Origin: Colletes latitarsis
Lineage: Eukaryota; Arthropoda; Insecta; Hymenoptera; Colletidae
Assembly (NCBI RefSeq): GCF_051014445.1
Contig: NW_027488379.1
Location: 3,038,001-3,102,000 of the forward strand
Reading direction: 5' to 3'
Length of the DNA: 64,000 bases
Positions 38,104 through 51,348 of this stretch are shown piece by piece. How positions within the stretch are numbered: the stretch's first letter is position 1; each line of letters opens with the position of its first letter. The translations under genes and the position numbers were made by a program. The notes beneath the pieces were generated by a model. That model saw only the letters and a program-made list of their open reading frames with translations. It searched no databases and was not told where the DNA came from.

Positions 38104-41100
38104 GTACCACACTGAAACAGTGAATAGAAGCTGGTTCCTATAAGTATTTTAGAGGATAACGCTGGTTATGTCTGGGTTAGTTCTGGTATTTGCTATCATC
38201 TGGCTCATACATTCGCGTTTTTCGCATACTTGTTGGCCAGATCCTGGGCTTTTTCTGGTTTGGATCACGTAGTAATGTGGTTCCACACCGAAACAGTCAA
38301 TAGAAGCTGGTTCCGATCAGTATTTTAGAGGATAACGCTGGTCATGTCTGAGTTAGTTCTGGTATTTGCAATCATCTGTCTCATACATTCGCGTTTTTCG
38401 CATACTTGTTGGCCAGATCCTGGGCTTTTTCTGGTTTGGATCACGTAGTAATGTGGTACCACACTGAAACAGTCAATTAAACCTGTTTGCGATTAATATT
38501 TTACAGGATAACGCAGGTTATGTCTCGGTTTGGTCTGGGATTTGCCCCCATCTGGCTCGTACTTTCGCATTTTTCGCATTCTTGTTGGCCAGATCCTGGG
38601 CTTTTTCTGATTTGGATCCCGTAGTAATGTGGTACCACACTGAAACAGTCAATAAAAGCAGGTTCCGATTAGTATTTTAGGGGATAACGCTGGTTATGTC
38701 TGTGTTAGTTCTGGTATTTGCAATCATCTGGCTCATACTTTCGCGTTTTTCGCGTACTTGTTGACCAGATCCTGGGTTTTTTCTGTTTTGGATCCCGTAG
38801 TAATGTTGTACCACACTGAAACAGTCAATTAAACCTGGTTCAGATTATTATTTTAGAGGATAGCGCTGGTTATGTCTGGGTGAGTTCTGGTATTTGCAAT
38901 CATCTGGCACATACTTTCGCGGGTTTCGCATACTTGTTGGCCAGATCCTGGGCTTTTTCTGGTTTGGATCACGTAGTAATGTGGTACCACACTGAAACAG
39001 TCAATTAAACCTGGTTCAGATTAGTATTTTAGAGGATAGCGCTGGTTATGTCTGGGTGAGTTCTGGTATTTGCAATCATCTGGCTCGTACTTTCGCGTTT
39101 TTCGCGTACTTGTTGGCCAGATCCTGGCCTCTTGCAGGTTTGGATCACGTAGTAATGCGGTACCACACCGAAACAGTCAACTAAACCTGGTTGCGAATAA
39201 TATTTTACTGGATAACGCTGGGTATGTCTGGGATAGTTCTGGTATTTGCAACCATCTGGCTCACACTTTCGCGTTTTTCTCATAGTTGTCGGCCAGATTC
39301 TGGGTTTTTTCAGGTTTGGATCCCGTAGTAATGCGGTACCACACCGAAACAGTCAATTAAACCCGGTTGCGTTTAATATTTTAGAGGATAACGCCGGTTA
39401 TGTCTCGGTTTGGTCTGGGATTTGCCCTCATCTGGTTCGTACTTTCGCGTTTCGCGCATACTTGTTGGCCAGATCCTGGCCTTTTTCTGGTCTGGATCAC
39501 GTAGTAATGCAGTACCACACCGAAACAGTCAATTAAACCTGGTTGCGATTAATATTTTAGGGGATAACGCCGGTTACGTCTCGGATAGGTCTGGGATTTT
39601 CCCTCATCTGGCTCGTACTTTCGCATTTTTCGCATTCTTGTTGGCCCGATCCTGAGCTTTTTCTGTTTTGGATCCCGTAGTAATGAGGTTCCACACCGAA
39701 ACAGTCAATTAAACTGGTTGCGACTAATATTTTAGAGGATAACGCTGGTTATGTCTCGGGTAGGTCTGGTATTTGCCCTCATCTGGCTCGTACTTTCGCA
39801 TTTTTCGCATACTTGTTGGCCAGATCCTGGCCTTTTTCTGGTTCGGATCACGTAGTAATGTTGTACCACACTGAAACAGTCAATAGAAGCTGGTTCCAAT
39901 TAGTATTTTAGAGGATAACGCTGGTTATGTCTGGGTGAGTTCTGGTATTTGCTATCATCTGGCACATACTTTCGCGTTTTTCGCATACCTGTTGGCCAGA
40001 TCCTGGGCTTTTTCTGGTTTGGATCACGTAGTAATGTGGTACCACACTGAAGCAGTCAATTAAACCTGGTTCAGATTAGTATTTTAGAGGATAGCGCTGG
40101 TTATGTCTGGGTGAGTTCTGGTATTTGCAATCATCTGGCTCGCACTTTCGCGTTTTTCGCATACTTGTTGGCCAGATCCTGGCCTTTTTCAGGCTTGGAT
40201 CCCGTAGTAATGTGGTTCCACACCGAAACAGTCAATTAAACCTGGTTGCGATTAATATTTTAGAGGATAACGCCGGTTATGTCTCGGTTAGGTCCGGTAT
40301 TTGCCCTCATCTGGCTCGTACTTTCGCATTTTTCGCATACTTGTTGGCCAGATCCTGGCCTTTTTCTGGTTTGGATCACGTAGTAATGCGTTACCACACC
40401 GAAACAGTCAATTAAACCTGGTTTGCGGTTAATATTTTACAGGATAACGCCGGTTATGTCTCGGTTAGGTCTGGGATTTGCCCTCATCTGGCTCATACTT
40501 TCGCATTTTTCGCATACTTGTTGGCCAGACCCTGGCCCTTTTCTGGTTTGGATCACGTAGTAATGTGGTACCACACTGAAACAGTCAATAGAAGCTGGTT
40601 CCTATAAGTATTTTAGAGGATAACGCTAGTTATGTCTGGGTTAGTTCTGGTATTTGCTATCATCTGGCACATACTTTCGCGTTTTTCTCATAGTTGTTGG
40701 CCAGATCCTGAGCTTTTTCTGTTTTGGATCACGTAGTAATGCGTTACCACACCGAAACAGTCAATTAAACCTGGTTTGCGGTTAATATTTTACAGGAAAA
40801 CGCCGGTTATGTCTCGGTTAGTTCTGGGATTTGCCCTCATCTGGCTCATACTTTCGCATTTTTCGCATACCTGTTGGCCAGATAGTGGGTTTTCTCTGGT
40901 TTGGATCCCGTAGTAATGTGGTTCCACAACGAAACAGTCAATTAAACCTGGTTGAGATTAATATTTTAGCGGATAACGCCGGTTATGTCTGGGTTAGGTC
41001 TGGTATTTGCCCTCATCTGGCTCATACCATCGCATTTTTCGCATACTTGTTGGCCGTATCCTGGGTTTTTTTCTGGTTTGGATCCCGTAGTAATGAGGTT

Positions 41101-42741
41101 CCACACCGAAACAGTCAATTAAGCTGGATGCGATTAATATTTTAGAGTATAACGCCGGTTGTGTCTCGGGTAGGTCTGGGATTTGTCCTCATCTGACGCG
41201 TACTTTCACGTTTTTCGCATACTTGTTGGCCAGATCCTGGGATTCTTCTGGTTTGGATCTCGTAGTAATGTGTTACCACACTAAAACAGTCATTAAAAGC
41301 ATGTTCCGATTCGTATTTTAGAGGATAACGCTGGTTATGTCAGGCATAGTTCTGGTATTTGCAACCATCTGGCTCATATTTTCGCATTTTTCGCATACTT
41401 GCTGGCCAGATAATTGCCTTTTTCTGGTTTGGATCACGTAGTAATGCGGTACAACACCGAAACAGTCAATTAAACCTGGTTGCGATTAATATTTTAGAGG
41501 ATAACGCCGGTTATGTCTCGGTTTTTGCTGGGATTTGCCCTCATCTGGCTCGTACTTTCGCATTTTGCGCATACTTGTTGGCCAGATCCAGGCTTTTATC
41601 TGGTCTGGATCACGTAGTAATGAAGTACCACACCGAAACAGTCAATTAAACCTGGTTGCGATTAATATTTTAGAGGAAAACGCTGGTTATGTCTGGGTTA
41701 GTTCTGGTATTTGCAATCATCTGGCTCATACTTTCGCATTTTTCGCATACTTTTTGCCAGATCCTGGGCTTTTTCTGGTTTGGATCACGTAGTAATGTGG
41801 TACCACACTGAAACAGTCAATTAAACCTGGTTGCGATTAATATTTTAGAGGATAACGCCGGTTATGTCTGGGTTAGGTCAGGGATTTTCCCTCATGTGGC
41901 TCGTACTTTCGGGTTTCTCGCATTCTTGTTGGCCTGATCCTGAGATTTTTCTGGTTTGGATCTCGTAGTAATGTGTTACCACACTGAAACAGTCATTAAA
42001 AGCATGTTTCGATTCGTATTTTAGAGGATAACGCTGGTTATGTCGGGCATAGTTCTGGTATTTGCAATCATCTGGCTCACACTTTCGCATTTTTCGCATA
42101 CTTGTTGGCCAGATCATGGCCTTTTTCTGGTTTGGATCATCGTAGCAATGCGGTACCACACCGAAACAGTCAATTATACCTGGTTGCGATTAATATTTTA
42201 GAGGATAACGCTGGTTATGTCAGGGTTAGTTCTGGTATTTGTAATCATCTGGATCATATATTCGTATTTTTCTCATCCTTGTTGGCCAGATCCTGGCCTT
42301 TCTCTGCTTTGGATCACGTAGTAATGCGGTACCACACCGAGACGGTCAATTAAACCTGGTTGCGATTAATATTTTAGGGGATAACGCCGGTTATGTCTGG
42401 GTTAGTTCTGGTATTTGCAATCATCTGGCTCATACTTTCGCATTTTTCGCATACTTGTTGGCCAGATCCTGGGTTTTTTCTGGTTTGGATCCCGTAGTAA
42501 TGAGGTTCCACAACGAAACAGTCAATTAATCCTGGTTGAGATTAATATTTTAGAGGATAACGCCGGTTATGGCTCGGGTAGGTCTGGGATTTGTCCTCAT
42601 CTGGCTCGTACATTAACGTTTTTCGCATACTTGTTGGCCAGATCATGGCCTTTTTCTGGTTTGGATCATCGTAGCAATGCGGTACCACACCGAAACAGTC
42701 AATTATACCTAGTTCTGATTAATATTTTAGAGAATAACGCT
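38104..42741. repeat. Mixed family B monomers with GATAGCGC variants
   Basis: Irregular monomers. The variant GAGGATAGCGCTGG with GGGTGAGTTCTGG appears in neighbouring monomers near 38857 and 39033 (176-bp step) and again near 40089. Two monomers carry CTGGTTTGCGGTTAAT with TTTTACAGGA (near 40424 and 40776, a 352-bp step). +1 monomers lie at 42135 and 42664. No gene or unique DNA was found. Confidence 0.78.
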
Positions 42742-43523
42742 GGTTATGTCAGGGTTAGTTCTGGTATTTGCAATCATCTGGATCATATATTCGTATTTTT
42801 CGCATACTTGCTGGCCAGATCCTGGGCTTTTTCTGGTTTGGAATACGTAGTAATGTGGTACCACACTGAAGCAGTCAATTAAACCTGGTTGCGATTAATA
42901 TTTTAGAGGATAATGACGGTTATGTCTCGGGTGGGTCTGGGATTTGCCCACATCTGGCTCGTACTTTCGCTTTTTTCTTATTCTTGTTGGCCAGATCCTG
43001 GCCTCTTTCTGGTTTGGATCACGTAGTAATGCGGTACAACACCGAAACAGTCAATTAAACCTGGTTGCGATAAATATTTTAGAGGATAACGATGGTTATG
43101 TCAGGGTTAGTTCTGGTATTTGCAATCATCTGGATCATATATTCGTATTTTTCGCATACTTGCTGGCCAGATCCTGGGCTTTTTCTGGTTTGGAATACGT
43201 AGTAATGTGGTACCACACTGAAGCAGTCAATTAAACCTGGTTGCGATTAATATTTTAGAGGATAATGCCGGTTATGTCTCGGGTGGGTCTGGGATTTGCC
43301 CACATCTGGCTCGTACTTTCGCTTTTTTCTTATTCTTGTTGGCCAGATCCTGGCCTCTTTCTGGTTTGGATCACGTAGTAATGCGGTACAACACCGAAAC
43401 AGTCAATTAAACCTGGTTGCGATAAATATTTTAGAGGATAACGATGGTTATGTCAGGGTTAGTTCTGGTATTTGCAATCATCTGGATCATATATTCGTAT
43501 TTTTCGCATACTTGCTGGCCATA
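42742..43523. repeat. Two-monomer higher-order repeat, 352 bp x 2.2
   Basis: GGTTATGTCAGGGTTAG recurs at 42742, 43094 and 43446, steps of exactly 352 bp. Shared private changes are CTTGCTGGCCAG, TTTGGAATACGTAG, CTGAAGCAGTC, GATAATG and CTTTTTTCTTATTC. Copies are 42742-43093, 43094-43445 and a partial 43446-43523, which ends where GCCATATCC replaces GCCAGATCC. One base differs between copies (GATAATGACGG versus GATAATGCCGG). Confidence 0.93.
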
Positions 43524-44639
43524 TCCTGGGCTTTTTCTGGTTTGGATCACGTAGTAATGCGGTACAACACCGAAACAGTCAATTAAACCTGGTTGCGGTA
43601 AATATTTTAGAGGATAACGCTGGTTATGTCTCGGTTAGGTCTGGGATTTGACCCCATCTGGCTCGTACTTTCGCGTTTTTCTCATAGTTGTTGGCCAGAT
43701 CCTGGGTTTTTTCTGGTTTGGATCACGTAGTAATGCGGTACCACACTGTCAATAAAAGCTGGTTCCGCTTAGTATTTTAGAGGATAACGCTGGTTATGCC
43801 TGGGATTGGTCTGGTATTTGCAATCATCTGGCTCATACGTTCGCGATTTCCGCACACTTGTTGGCCAGACCCTGGACCTTTTCTGGTTTGGATCACGTAG
43901 TAATGTGGTACCACACTGAAACAGTCAATAGAAGCTGGTTCCGATAAGTATTTTAGAGGATAACGCTGGTTATGTCTGTGTTAGTTCTGGTATTTGCAAT
44001 CATCTGGCTCATACTTTCGCATTTTTCGCATACTTGTTGGCCAGATCCTGGGTTTTTTCTGGTTTGGATCCCGTAGTAATGTGGTTCCACAACGAAACAG
44101 TCAATTAAACCTGGTTGAGATTAATATTTTAGAGGATAACACCGGTTATGTCTCGGGTAGGTCTGGGATTTGTCCTCATCTGGCTCGGACTTTCCCATTT
44201 TTCGCATACTTGTTGGCCAGACCCTGGCCCTTTTCTGGTTTGGATCACGTAGTAATGTGGTACCACACTGAAACAGTCAATAGAAGCTGGTTCCTATAAG
44301 TATTTTAGAGGATAACGCTAGTTACGTCTGGGTTAGTTCTGGTATTTGCTATCATCTGGCACATACTTTCGCGTTTTTCGCATACTTGTTGGCCAGATCC
44401 CGGGCTTTTTCTCGTTTGGATCACGTAGTAATGCGGTACCACACCGAAACAGTCAATTAAATCTGGTTGCGATTAATATTTTAGAGGATAATGCCGGTAA
44501 TGTCTCGGTTAGGTCTGGTATTTGCCCTCAGCTGGCGCGTACTTTCGCATTTTTCGCATACTTGTTGGCCAGATCCTGGGTTTTTTCTGGTTTGGATCCC
44601 GTAGTAATGAGGTTCCACAACGAAACAGTCAATTACACC
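43524..44639. repeat. Mixed family B monomers
   Basis: Standard monomers, including one 170-bp unit lacking GAAACA (ACACTGTC at 43743) and GTGGTTCCACAACG types. No clear higher-order unit and no gene. Confidence 0.75.
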
Positions 44640-45350
44640 TGATTGCGATTAATATTTTAGGGGATAACGCCGGTTACGTCTCGGTTAGGTCTGGGATTTT
44701 CCCTCAACAGGCTCGTACTTTCGCATGTTTCGCATTCTTGTTGGCCCGATCCTGGGCTTTTTCTGGTTTGGATCACGTTGTAATGTGATACCACACTGAA
44801 ACAGTCATTAAAAGCATGTTCTGATGCGTATTTTTGAGGATAACGCTGGTTATGTCAGGGTTAGTTCTGGTATTTGCAATCATATGGCTCATATATTCGC
44901 GTTTTTCGCATACTTGTTGGCCAGATCCTGGGCTTCTTCAGGTTTGGATCTCGTAGTAATGTGGTACCACACCGAAACAGTCAACTAAACTGGTTGCGAT
45001 TCATATTTTAGAGGATAACGCCGGTTATGTCTCGGGTAGGTCTGGGATTTGTCCTCATCTGGCTCGTACTTTCGCGTTTCTTGCATACTTGTTGGCCAGA
45101 TCCTTGCCTTTTTCTGGCTTGGACCACGTAGTAATGTGGTACCACACCGAAACAGTCAATTAAACCTGGTTGCGAATAATATTTTAGAGGATAACGCCGG
45201 TTATGGCTCGCTTAGGCCTGGGATTTGCCCTCATCTGGATCGTACTTTCGCATTTTTCGCATACTTGTTGGCCAGACCCTGGGTTTTTTCTGGTTTGGAT
45301 CCCGCAGTAATCTGGTTCCACAACGAAACAGACAATTTAACCAGGTTGCG
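44640..45350. repeat. Segment related to 46576-47286 (11-monomer offset)
   Basis: Matches at an offset of 1,936 bp and shares CAGGCTCG, CACGTTGTAATG, AATCATATGGCTC, CTTGGACCACG and CCGCAGTAAT states. Its left part also matches 51672-52060 (offset about 7,012), tagged by GTGATACCACACTG and GTATTTTTGAGG. It may be a decayed leading copy of the 3.3-kb HOR that follows. Confidence 0.8.
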
Positions 45351-45881
45351 ATTAATATTTTAGAGGATAACGCCGGTTATGTCTCGGTTAGGTCTGGTAT
45401 TTGCCCTCATCTGGCTCGTACTTTCGCATTTTTCGCATACTTGTTGGCCACATCCTGGCCTTCTTCTGGCTTGGACCACGTAGTAAAGTGGTACAACACT
45501 GAAACAGTCAATTAAACCTGGTTCCGATTAATACTTTAGAGGATATCGCTGGTTATGCCTGGGTTAGTTCTGGTATTTGCAATCATCAGCCTCATACTTT
45601 CGCGTTTGTCGCATACTTGTTGGCCAGATCCTGGGTTTTTTCTGTTTTGGATCCCGTTGTAATGAGGTTCCACACTGAAACAGTCAATAGAAGCTGGTTC
45701 CGATAAGTATTTTAGAGGATAACGCTGGTTATGTCTGTGTTAGTTCTGGTATTTGCAATCATCTGGCTCATACTTTCGCGTTTTTCGCATACTTGTTGGC
45801 CAGATCTTGGGTTTTTTCTGGTTTGGATCCCGTAGTAATGTGGTTCCACACCGAAACAGTCAATTAAACCTGGTTGCGATT

Positions 45882-46776
45882 AATATTTTAGGGGATAACG
45901 CCGGTTACGTCTTGGTTAGGTCTGGGATTTTCCCTCATCTGGCTCGTAGTTTCGCGTTTTTCGCATTCTTCTTGGCCCGATCCTGGGATTTTTCTGGTTC
46001 GGATCACGTAGTAACGTGTTACAACACTGAAACAGTCATTAAAAGCATGTTCCGATTCGTATTCTGGAGGATAACGCTGGTTATGTCAGGGTTAGTTCTG
46101 GAATTTGCAATCATCTGGCTCATACTTTCGCATTTTTCGCATACTTGTTGGCCAGATCCTGGCCTTTTTCTGGTTTGGATCACGTAGTAATGCGGTACCA
46201 CACCGAAACGGTCAATTAAACCTGGTTGCGATTAATATTTTAGAGGATAGCGCCGGTTATGTCTCGGTTTGTTCTGGGATTTGCCCTCAACTGGCTCGTA
46301 CTTGCGCATTTTGCGCATACTTGTTGGCGAGATCCTGGCCTTTTTCTGGTCTGGATCACGTAGTAATGCAGTACCACACCGAAACAGTCAATTAAACCTG
46401 GTTGCGATTAATATTTTAGAGGATATCGCTGGTTATGTCTGGGTTAGTTCTGGTATTTGCAATCATCTGGCTCATACTTTCGCAATTTTCGCATACTTGT
46501 TGGCCAGATCCTGGCCTCTTTCTGGTTTGGATCATCGTAGCAGTGCGGTACCACACCGAAACAGTCAATTACACCTGGTTGCGATTAATATTTTAGGGGA
46601 TAACGCCGGTTACGTCTCGGTTAGGTCTGGGATTTTCCCTCATCAGGCTCGTACTTTCGCATTTTTCGCATTCTTGTTGGCCCGATCCTGGGCTTTTTCT
46701 GGTTTGGATCACGTTGTAATGTGGTACCACACTGAAACAGTCATTAAAAGCATGTTCCGATGCGTATTTTAGAGGA
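45882..46776. repeat. HOR core copy 1
   Basis: 895 bp. Contains GCATTCTTCTTGGCCCG, GTATTCTGGAGG, TACTTGCGCATTTTGCGC and TTGGCGAGATCC, changes shared only with core copy 3. Copies 1 and 3 are therefore the closest pair, and the wider match between them runs from 45740 to about 46790 at an offset of 6,478 bp. Confidence 0.9.
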
Positions 46777-46959
46777 TAACGCTGGTTATGTCAGGGTTAG
46801 TTCTGGTATTTGCAATCATATGGCTCATATATTCGCGTTTTTCGCATACTTGTTGGCCAGATCCTGGGCTTTTTCTGGTTTGGATCACGTAGTAATGTGG
46901 TACCACACCGAAACAGTCAATTAAACTGGTTGCGATTAATATTTTAGAGGATAACGCCG

Positions 46960-47510
46960 GTTATGTCTCGGGTAGGTCTGGGATTTGTCCTCATCTGGCT
47001 CGTACTTTCGCGTTTTTCGCATACTTGTTGGCCAGATCCTTGCCTTTTTCTGGCTTGGACCACGTAGTAATGTGGTACCACACCGAAACAGTCAATTAAA
47101 CCTGTTTGCGAATAATATTTTAGAGGATAACGCCGGTTATGTCTCGGTTAGGTCTGAGATTTGCCCTCATCTGGATCGTACTTTCGCATTTTTCGCATAC
47201 TTGTTGGCCAGACCCTGGGTCTTTTCTGGTTTGGATCCCGCAGTAATGTGGTTCCACAACGAAACAGTCAATTTAACCTGGTTGCGATTAATATTTTAGA
47301 GGATAACGCTGGTTATGCCTGGGTTAGTTCTGGTATTTGCAATCATCTGCCTCATACTTTCGCGTTTGTCGCACACTTGTTGGCCAGATCCTGGGTTTTT
47401 TCTGGTTTGGATCCCGTAGTAATGTGGTGCCACACTGAAACAGTCAATAAAAGCTGGTTTCGATTAGTATTTTAGAGAATAACGCTGGTTATGTCTGTGT
47501 TAGTTCTGGT
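46960..47510. repeat. Segment matching 53263-53813 (right flank of HOR cores 1 and 3)
   Basis: Offset of 6,303 bp, 175 less than in the core, so one 175-bp monomer present after core 1 is missing after core 3. Shared tags are ATCCTTGCCTTTTTC, AACCTGTTTGCG, CCCTGGGTCTTTTC and CAATTTAACCTGG. The match fades after TTCGATTAGTATTTTAG. Confidence 0.88.
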
Positions 47511-49204
47511 ATTTGAAATCATCTGGCTCACACTTTCGCGTTTTTCGCACACTTGTTGGCCAGACCCTTTTCTCGTTTGGCTCACGTAGTAATGTGGTAC
47601 CACACTGAAACAGTCAATAGAAGCTGGTTCCGATAAGTATTTTAGAGGATAACGCTGGTTATGTCTGGGTTAGTTCTGGTATTTGCAATCCTCTGGCTCA
47701 TACTTTCGCGTTTTTCGCATATTTGTTGACCAGATCCTGGGTTTTTTCTGTTGTGGATCCCGTAGTAATGAGGTTCCACACCGAAACAGTCAATTAAACT
47801 GGTTGCGATTAATATTTTAGAGGATAACGCCGGTTATGTCTCGGGTAGGTCTGGGATTTGTCCTTATCTGGCTCGTACTTTCGCGTTTTTCGCATACTTG
47901 TTGGCCAGATCCTGGCCTTTTTCTGGTTTGGATCACGTAGTAATACGGCACAACACCGAAACAGTCAATTAAACCTGGTTGGGATTTATATTTTAGAGGA
48001 TAACGCTGGTTATGTCTCGGGTAGGTCTGGGATTTGTCCTTATCTGGCTCGTACTTTCGCGTTTTTCGCATACTTGTTGGCCAGATCCTGGGCTTTTTCT
48101 GGTTTGGATCACGTAGTAATGTGGTACCACACTGTCAATAAAAGCTGGTTCCGCTTATTATTTTAGAGGATAACGCTGGTTATGCCTGGGATTGTTCTGG
48201 TATTTGCAATCATCTGGCTCATACTTTCGCGTTTTTCGCATACTTGTTAGCCCGATCCTGGGTTTTTTCTGTTTTGGATCTTGTAGTAATGAGGTTCCAC
48301 ACCGAAACAGTCAATTGAACTGGTTGCGATTAATATTTTAGGGGATAACGCCGGTTATGTCACGGTTAGGTCTGGGATTTGCCCTCATCTGCCTCGTACT
48401 TTCGCACGTTTCGCATACTTGTTGGCCAGATCCTGGGCTTTTTCTGGTTTGGATCACGTAGTAATGTGGTACCACACTGTCAATAAAAGCTGGTTCCGCT
48501 TAGTATTTTAGAGGATAACGCTGGTTATGCCTGGGATAGTTCTGGTATCTGCAATCATCTGGCTCATACTTTCGCGTTTTTCACATACTTGTTGACCAGA
48601 TCCTGGGTTTTTTCTGGTTTGGATCCCGTAGTAATGTGGTTCCACACCGAAACAGTCAATTAAACCTGGTTGCGATTAATATTTTAGGGGATAACGCCGG
48701 TTACGTCTCGGTTAGGTCTGGGATTTTCCCTCATCTAGCTCGTACTTTCGCGTTTTTCGCATTCTTGTTAGCCCGATCCTGGGATTTTTCTGGTTTGGAT
48801 CACGTAGTAATGTGTTACAACACTGAAACAGTCATTAAAAGCATGTTCCGATTCGTATTCTAGAGGATAACGCCGGTTACGTCTCGGGTAGGTCTGGGAT
48901 ATGTCCTCATCTGGCTCGTACTTTCGCGTTTTTCGCATACTTGCTGGCCAGATCCTGGCCTTTTTTTGGCTTGGATCACGTAGTAATGTGGTACCACACT
49001 GAAACAGTCAATAGAAGCTGGTTTCGCTTAGTATTTTAGAGGATAACGCTGGTTATGCCTGGGGTAGTTCTGGTATTTGCAATCATCTGGCTCATACTTT
49101 CGCGTTTTTCGCATACTTGTTAGCCCGATCCTGGGTTTTTTCTGTTTTGGATCTTGTAGTAATGAGGTTCCACACCGAAACAGTCAATTGAACTGGTTGC
49201 GATT

Positions 49205-50099
49205 AATATTTTAGGGGATAACGCCGGTTACGTCTCGGTTAGGTCTGGGATTTTCCCTCATCTAGCTCGTACTTTCGCGTTTTTCGCATTCTTGTTAGCC
49301 CGATCCTGGGATTTTTCTGGTTTGGATCACGTAGTAATGTGTTACAACACTGAAACAGTCATTAAAACCATGTTCCGATTCGTATTCTAGAGGATAACGC
49401 TGGTTATGTCAGGGTTAGTTCTGGAATTTGCAATCATCTGGCTCATACTTTAGCATTTTTCGCATACTTGTTGGCCAGATCCTAGCCTTTTTCTGGTTTG
49501 GATCACGTAGTAATGCGGTACCACACCGAAACAGTCAATTAAACCTGGTTGCGATTAATATTTTAGCGGATAACGCCGGTTATGTCTCGGTTTGGTCTGG
49601 GATTTGCCCTCAACTGGCTCGTACTTTCGCATTTTGCGCATACTTGTTGGCCAGATCCTGGCCTTTTTCTGGTCTGGATCACGTAGTAATGCAGTACCAC
49701 ACCGAAACAGTCAATTAAACCTGGTTGCGATTAATATTTTAGAGGATATCGCTGGTTATGTCTGGGTTAGTTCTGGTATTTGCAATCATCTGGCTCATAC
49801 TTTCGCATTTTTCGCATACTTGTTGGCCAGATCCTGGCCTCTTTCTGGTTTGGATCATCGTAGCAATGCGGTACCACACCGATACAGTCAATTACACCTG
49901 GTTGCGATTAATATTTTAGGGGATAAAGCCGGTTACGTCTCGGTTAGGTATGGGATTTTCCCTCATCAGGCTCGTACTTTCGCATTTTTCGCATTCTTGT
50001 TGGCCCGATACTGGGCTTTTTTTGGTTTGGATCAGGTTGTAATGTGGTACCACACTGAAACAGTCATTAAAAGCATGTTCCGATGCGTATTTTAGAGGA
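49205..50099. repeat. HOR core copy 2
   Basis: Offset of 3,323 bp from copy 1 throughout. Private states include CATCTAGCTCG, TTGTTAGCCCG, TAAAACCATG, GATAAAGCCGG and GATCAGGTTGT. TAAAACCATG is shared with copy 4, so copies 2 and 4 may form the second sister pair. Confidence 0.9.
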
Positions 50100-50794
50100 T
50101 AACGCCGGTTATGTCTCGGTTAGGTCTGGGATTTGCCCTCATCTGGATCGTACTTTCGCATTTTTCGCATACTTGTTGGCCACATCCTGGCCTTCTTCTG
50201 GCTTGGACCACGTAGTAAAGTGGTACCACACTGAAACAGTCAATTAAACCTGGTTCCGATTAATACTTTAGAGGATGTCGCTGGTTATGCCTGGGTTAGT
50301 TCTGGTATTTGCAATCATCTGCCTCATACTTTCGCGTTTGTCGCATACTTGTTGGCCAGATCCTGGGTTTTTTCTGTTTTGGATCCCGTTGTAATGAGGT
50401 TCACCACTGAAACAGTCAATAAAAGCTGGTTCCGATTAGTATTTTAGGGGATAACGCTGGTTATGTCTGTGTTAGTTCTGGGATTTGAAATCATCTGGCT
50501 CATACTTTCGCGTTTTTCGCACACTTGTTGGCCAGACCCTTTTCTCGTTTGGATCACGTAGTAATGTGGTACCACACTGAAACAGTCAATAGAAGCTGGT
50601 TCCGATAAGTATTTTAGAGGATAACGCTGGTTATGTCAGGGTTAGTTCTGGTATTTGCAATCATCTGGCTCATACTTTCGCGTTTTTCACATACTTGTTG
50701 ACCAGATCCTGGGTTTTTTCTGTTGCGGATCCCGTAGTAATGAGGTTCCACACCGAACCAGTCAATTAAACCGGTTGCGATTAATATTTTAGAG

Positions 50795-51348
50795 GATAAC
50801 GCCGGTTATGTCTCGGGTAGGTCTGGGATTTGTCCTTATCTGGCTCGTACTTTCGCGTTTTTCGCATACTTGTTGGCCAGATCCTGGCCTTTTTCTGGTT
50901 TGGATCACGTAGTAATGTGGTACCACACTGAAACAGTCAATTAACCCTCGTTCAGATTAGTATTTTAGAGGATAGCGCTGGTTATGCCTGGGTTAGTTCT
51001 GGTATTTGCAATCATCTGCCTCATACTTTCGCGTTTGTCGCATACTTGTTGGCCAGATCCTGGCCTTTTTCTGGTTTGGATCACGTAGTAATGTGGTACC
51101 ACACTGAAACAGTCAATAGAAGCTGGTTCCGATTTGTATTTTAGAGGATATCGCTGGTTATGTCTGGGATAGTTCTGGTATTTGCAATCATCTGCCTCGT
51201 ACTTTCGCATTTTTCGCATTCTTGGTGGCCAGATCCTGGCCTTTTTCTGGTTTGGATCACGTAGTAATACGCCACAACACCGAAACAGTCAATTAAACCT
51301 GGTTGCGATTTATATTTTAGAGGATAACGCTGGTTATGTCTCGGGTAG
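50795..51348. repeat. Segment matching 54132-54685 (inter-core part of the HOR)
   Basis: Offset of 3,337 bp over 554 bp. Tags are TTGTCCTTATCTGG, TTAACCCTCGTTCAG, GATAGCGCTGG, GCATTCTTGGTG and AATACGCCACAACACC. Immediately to the left the partner offset is 3,161 bp, one monomer less, showing another single-monomer insertion or deletion. Confidence 0.9.
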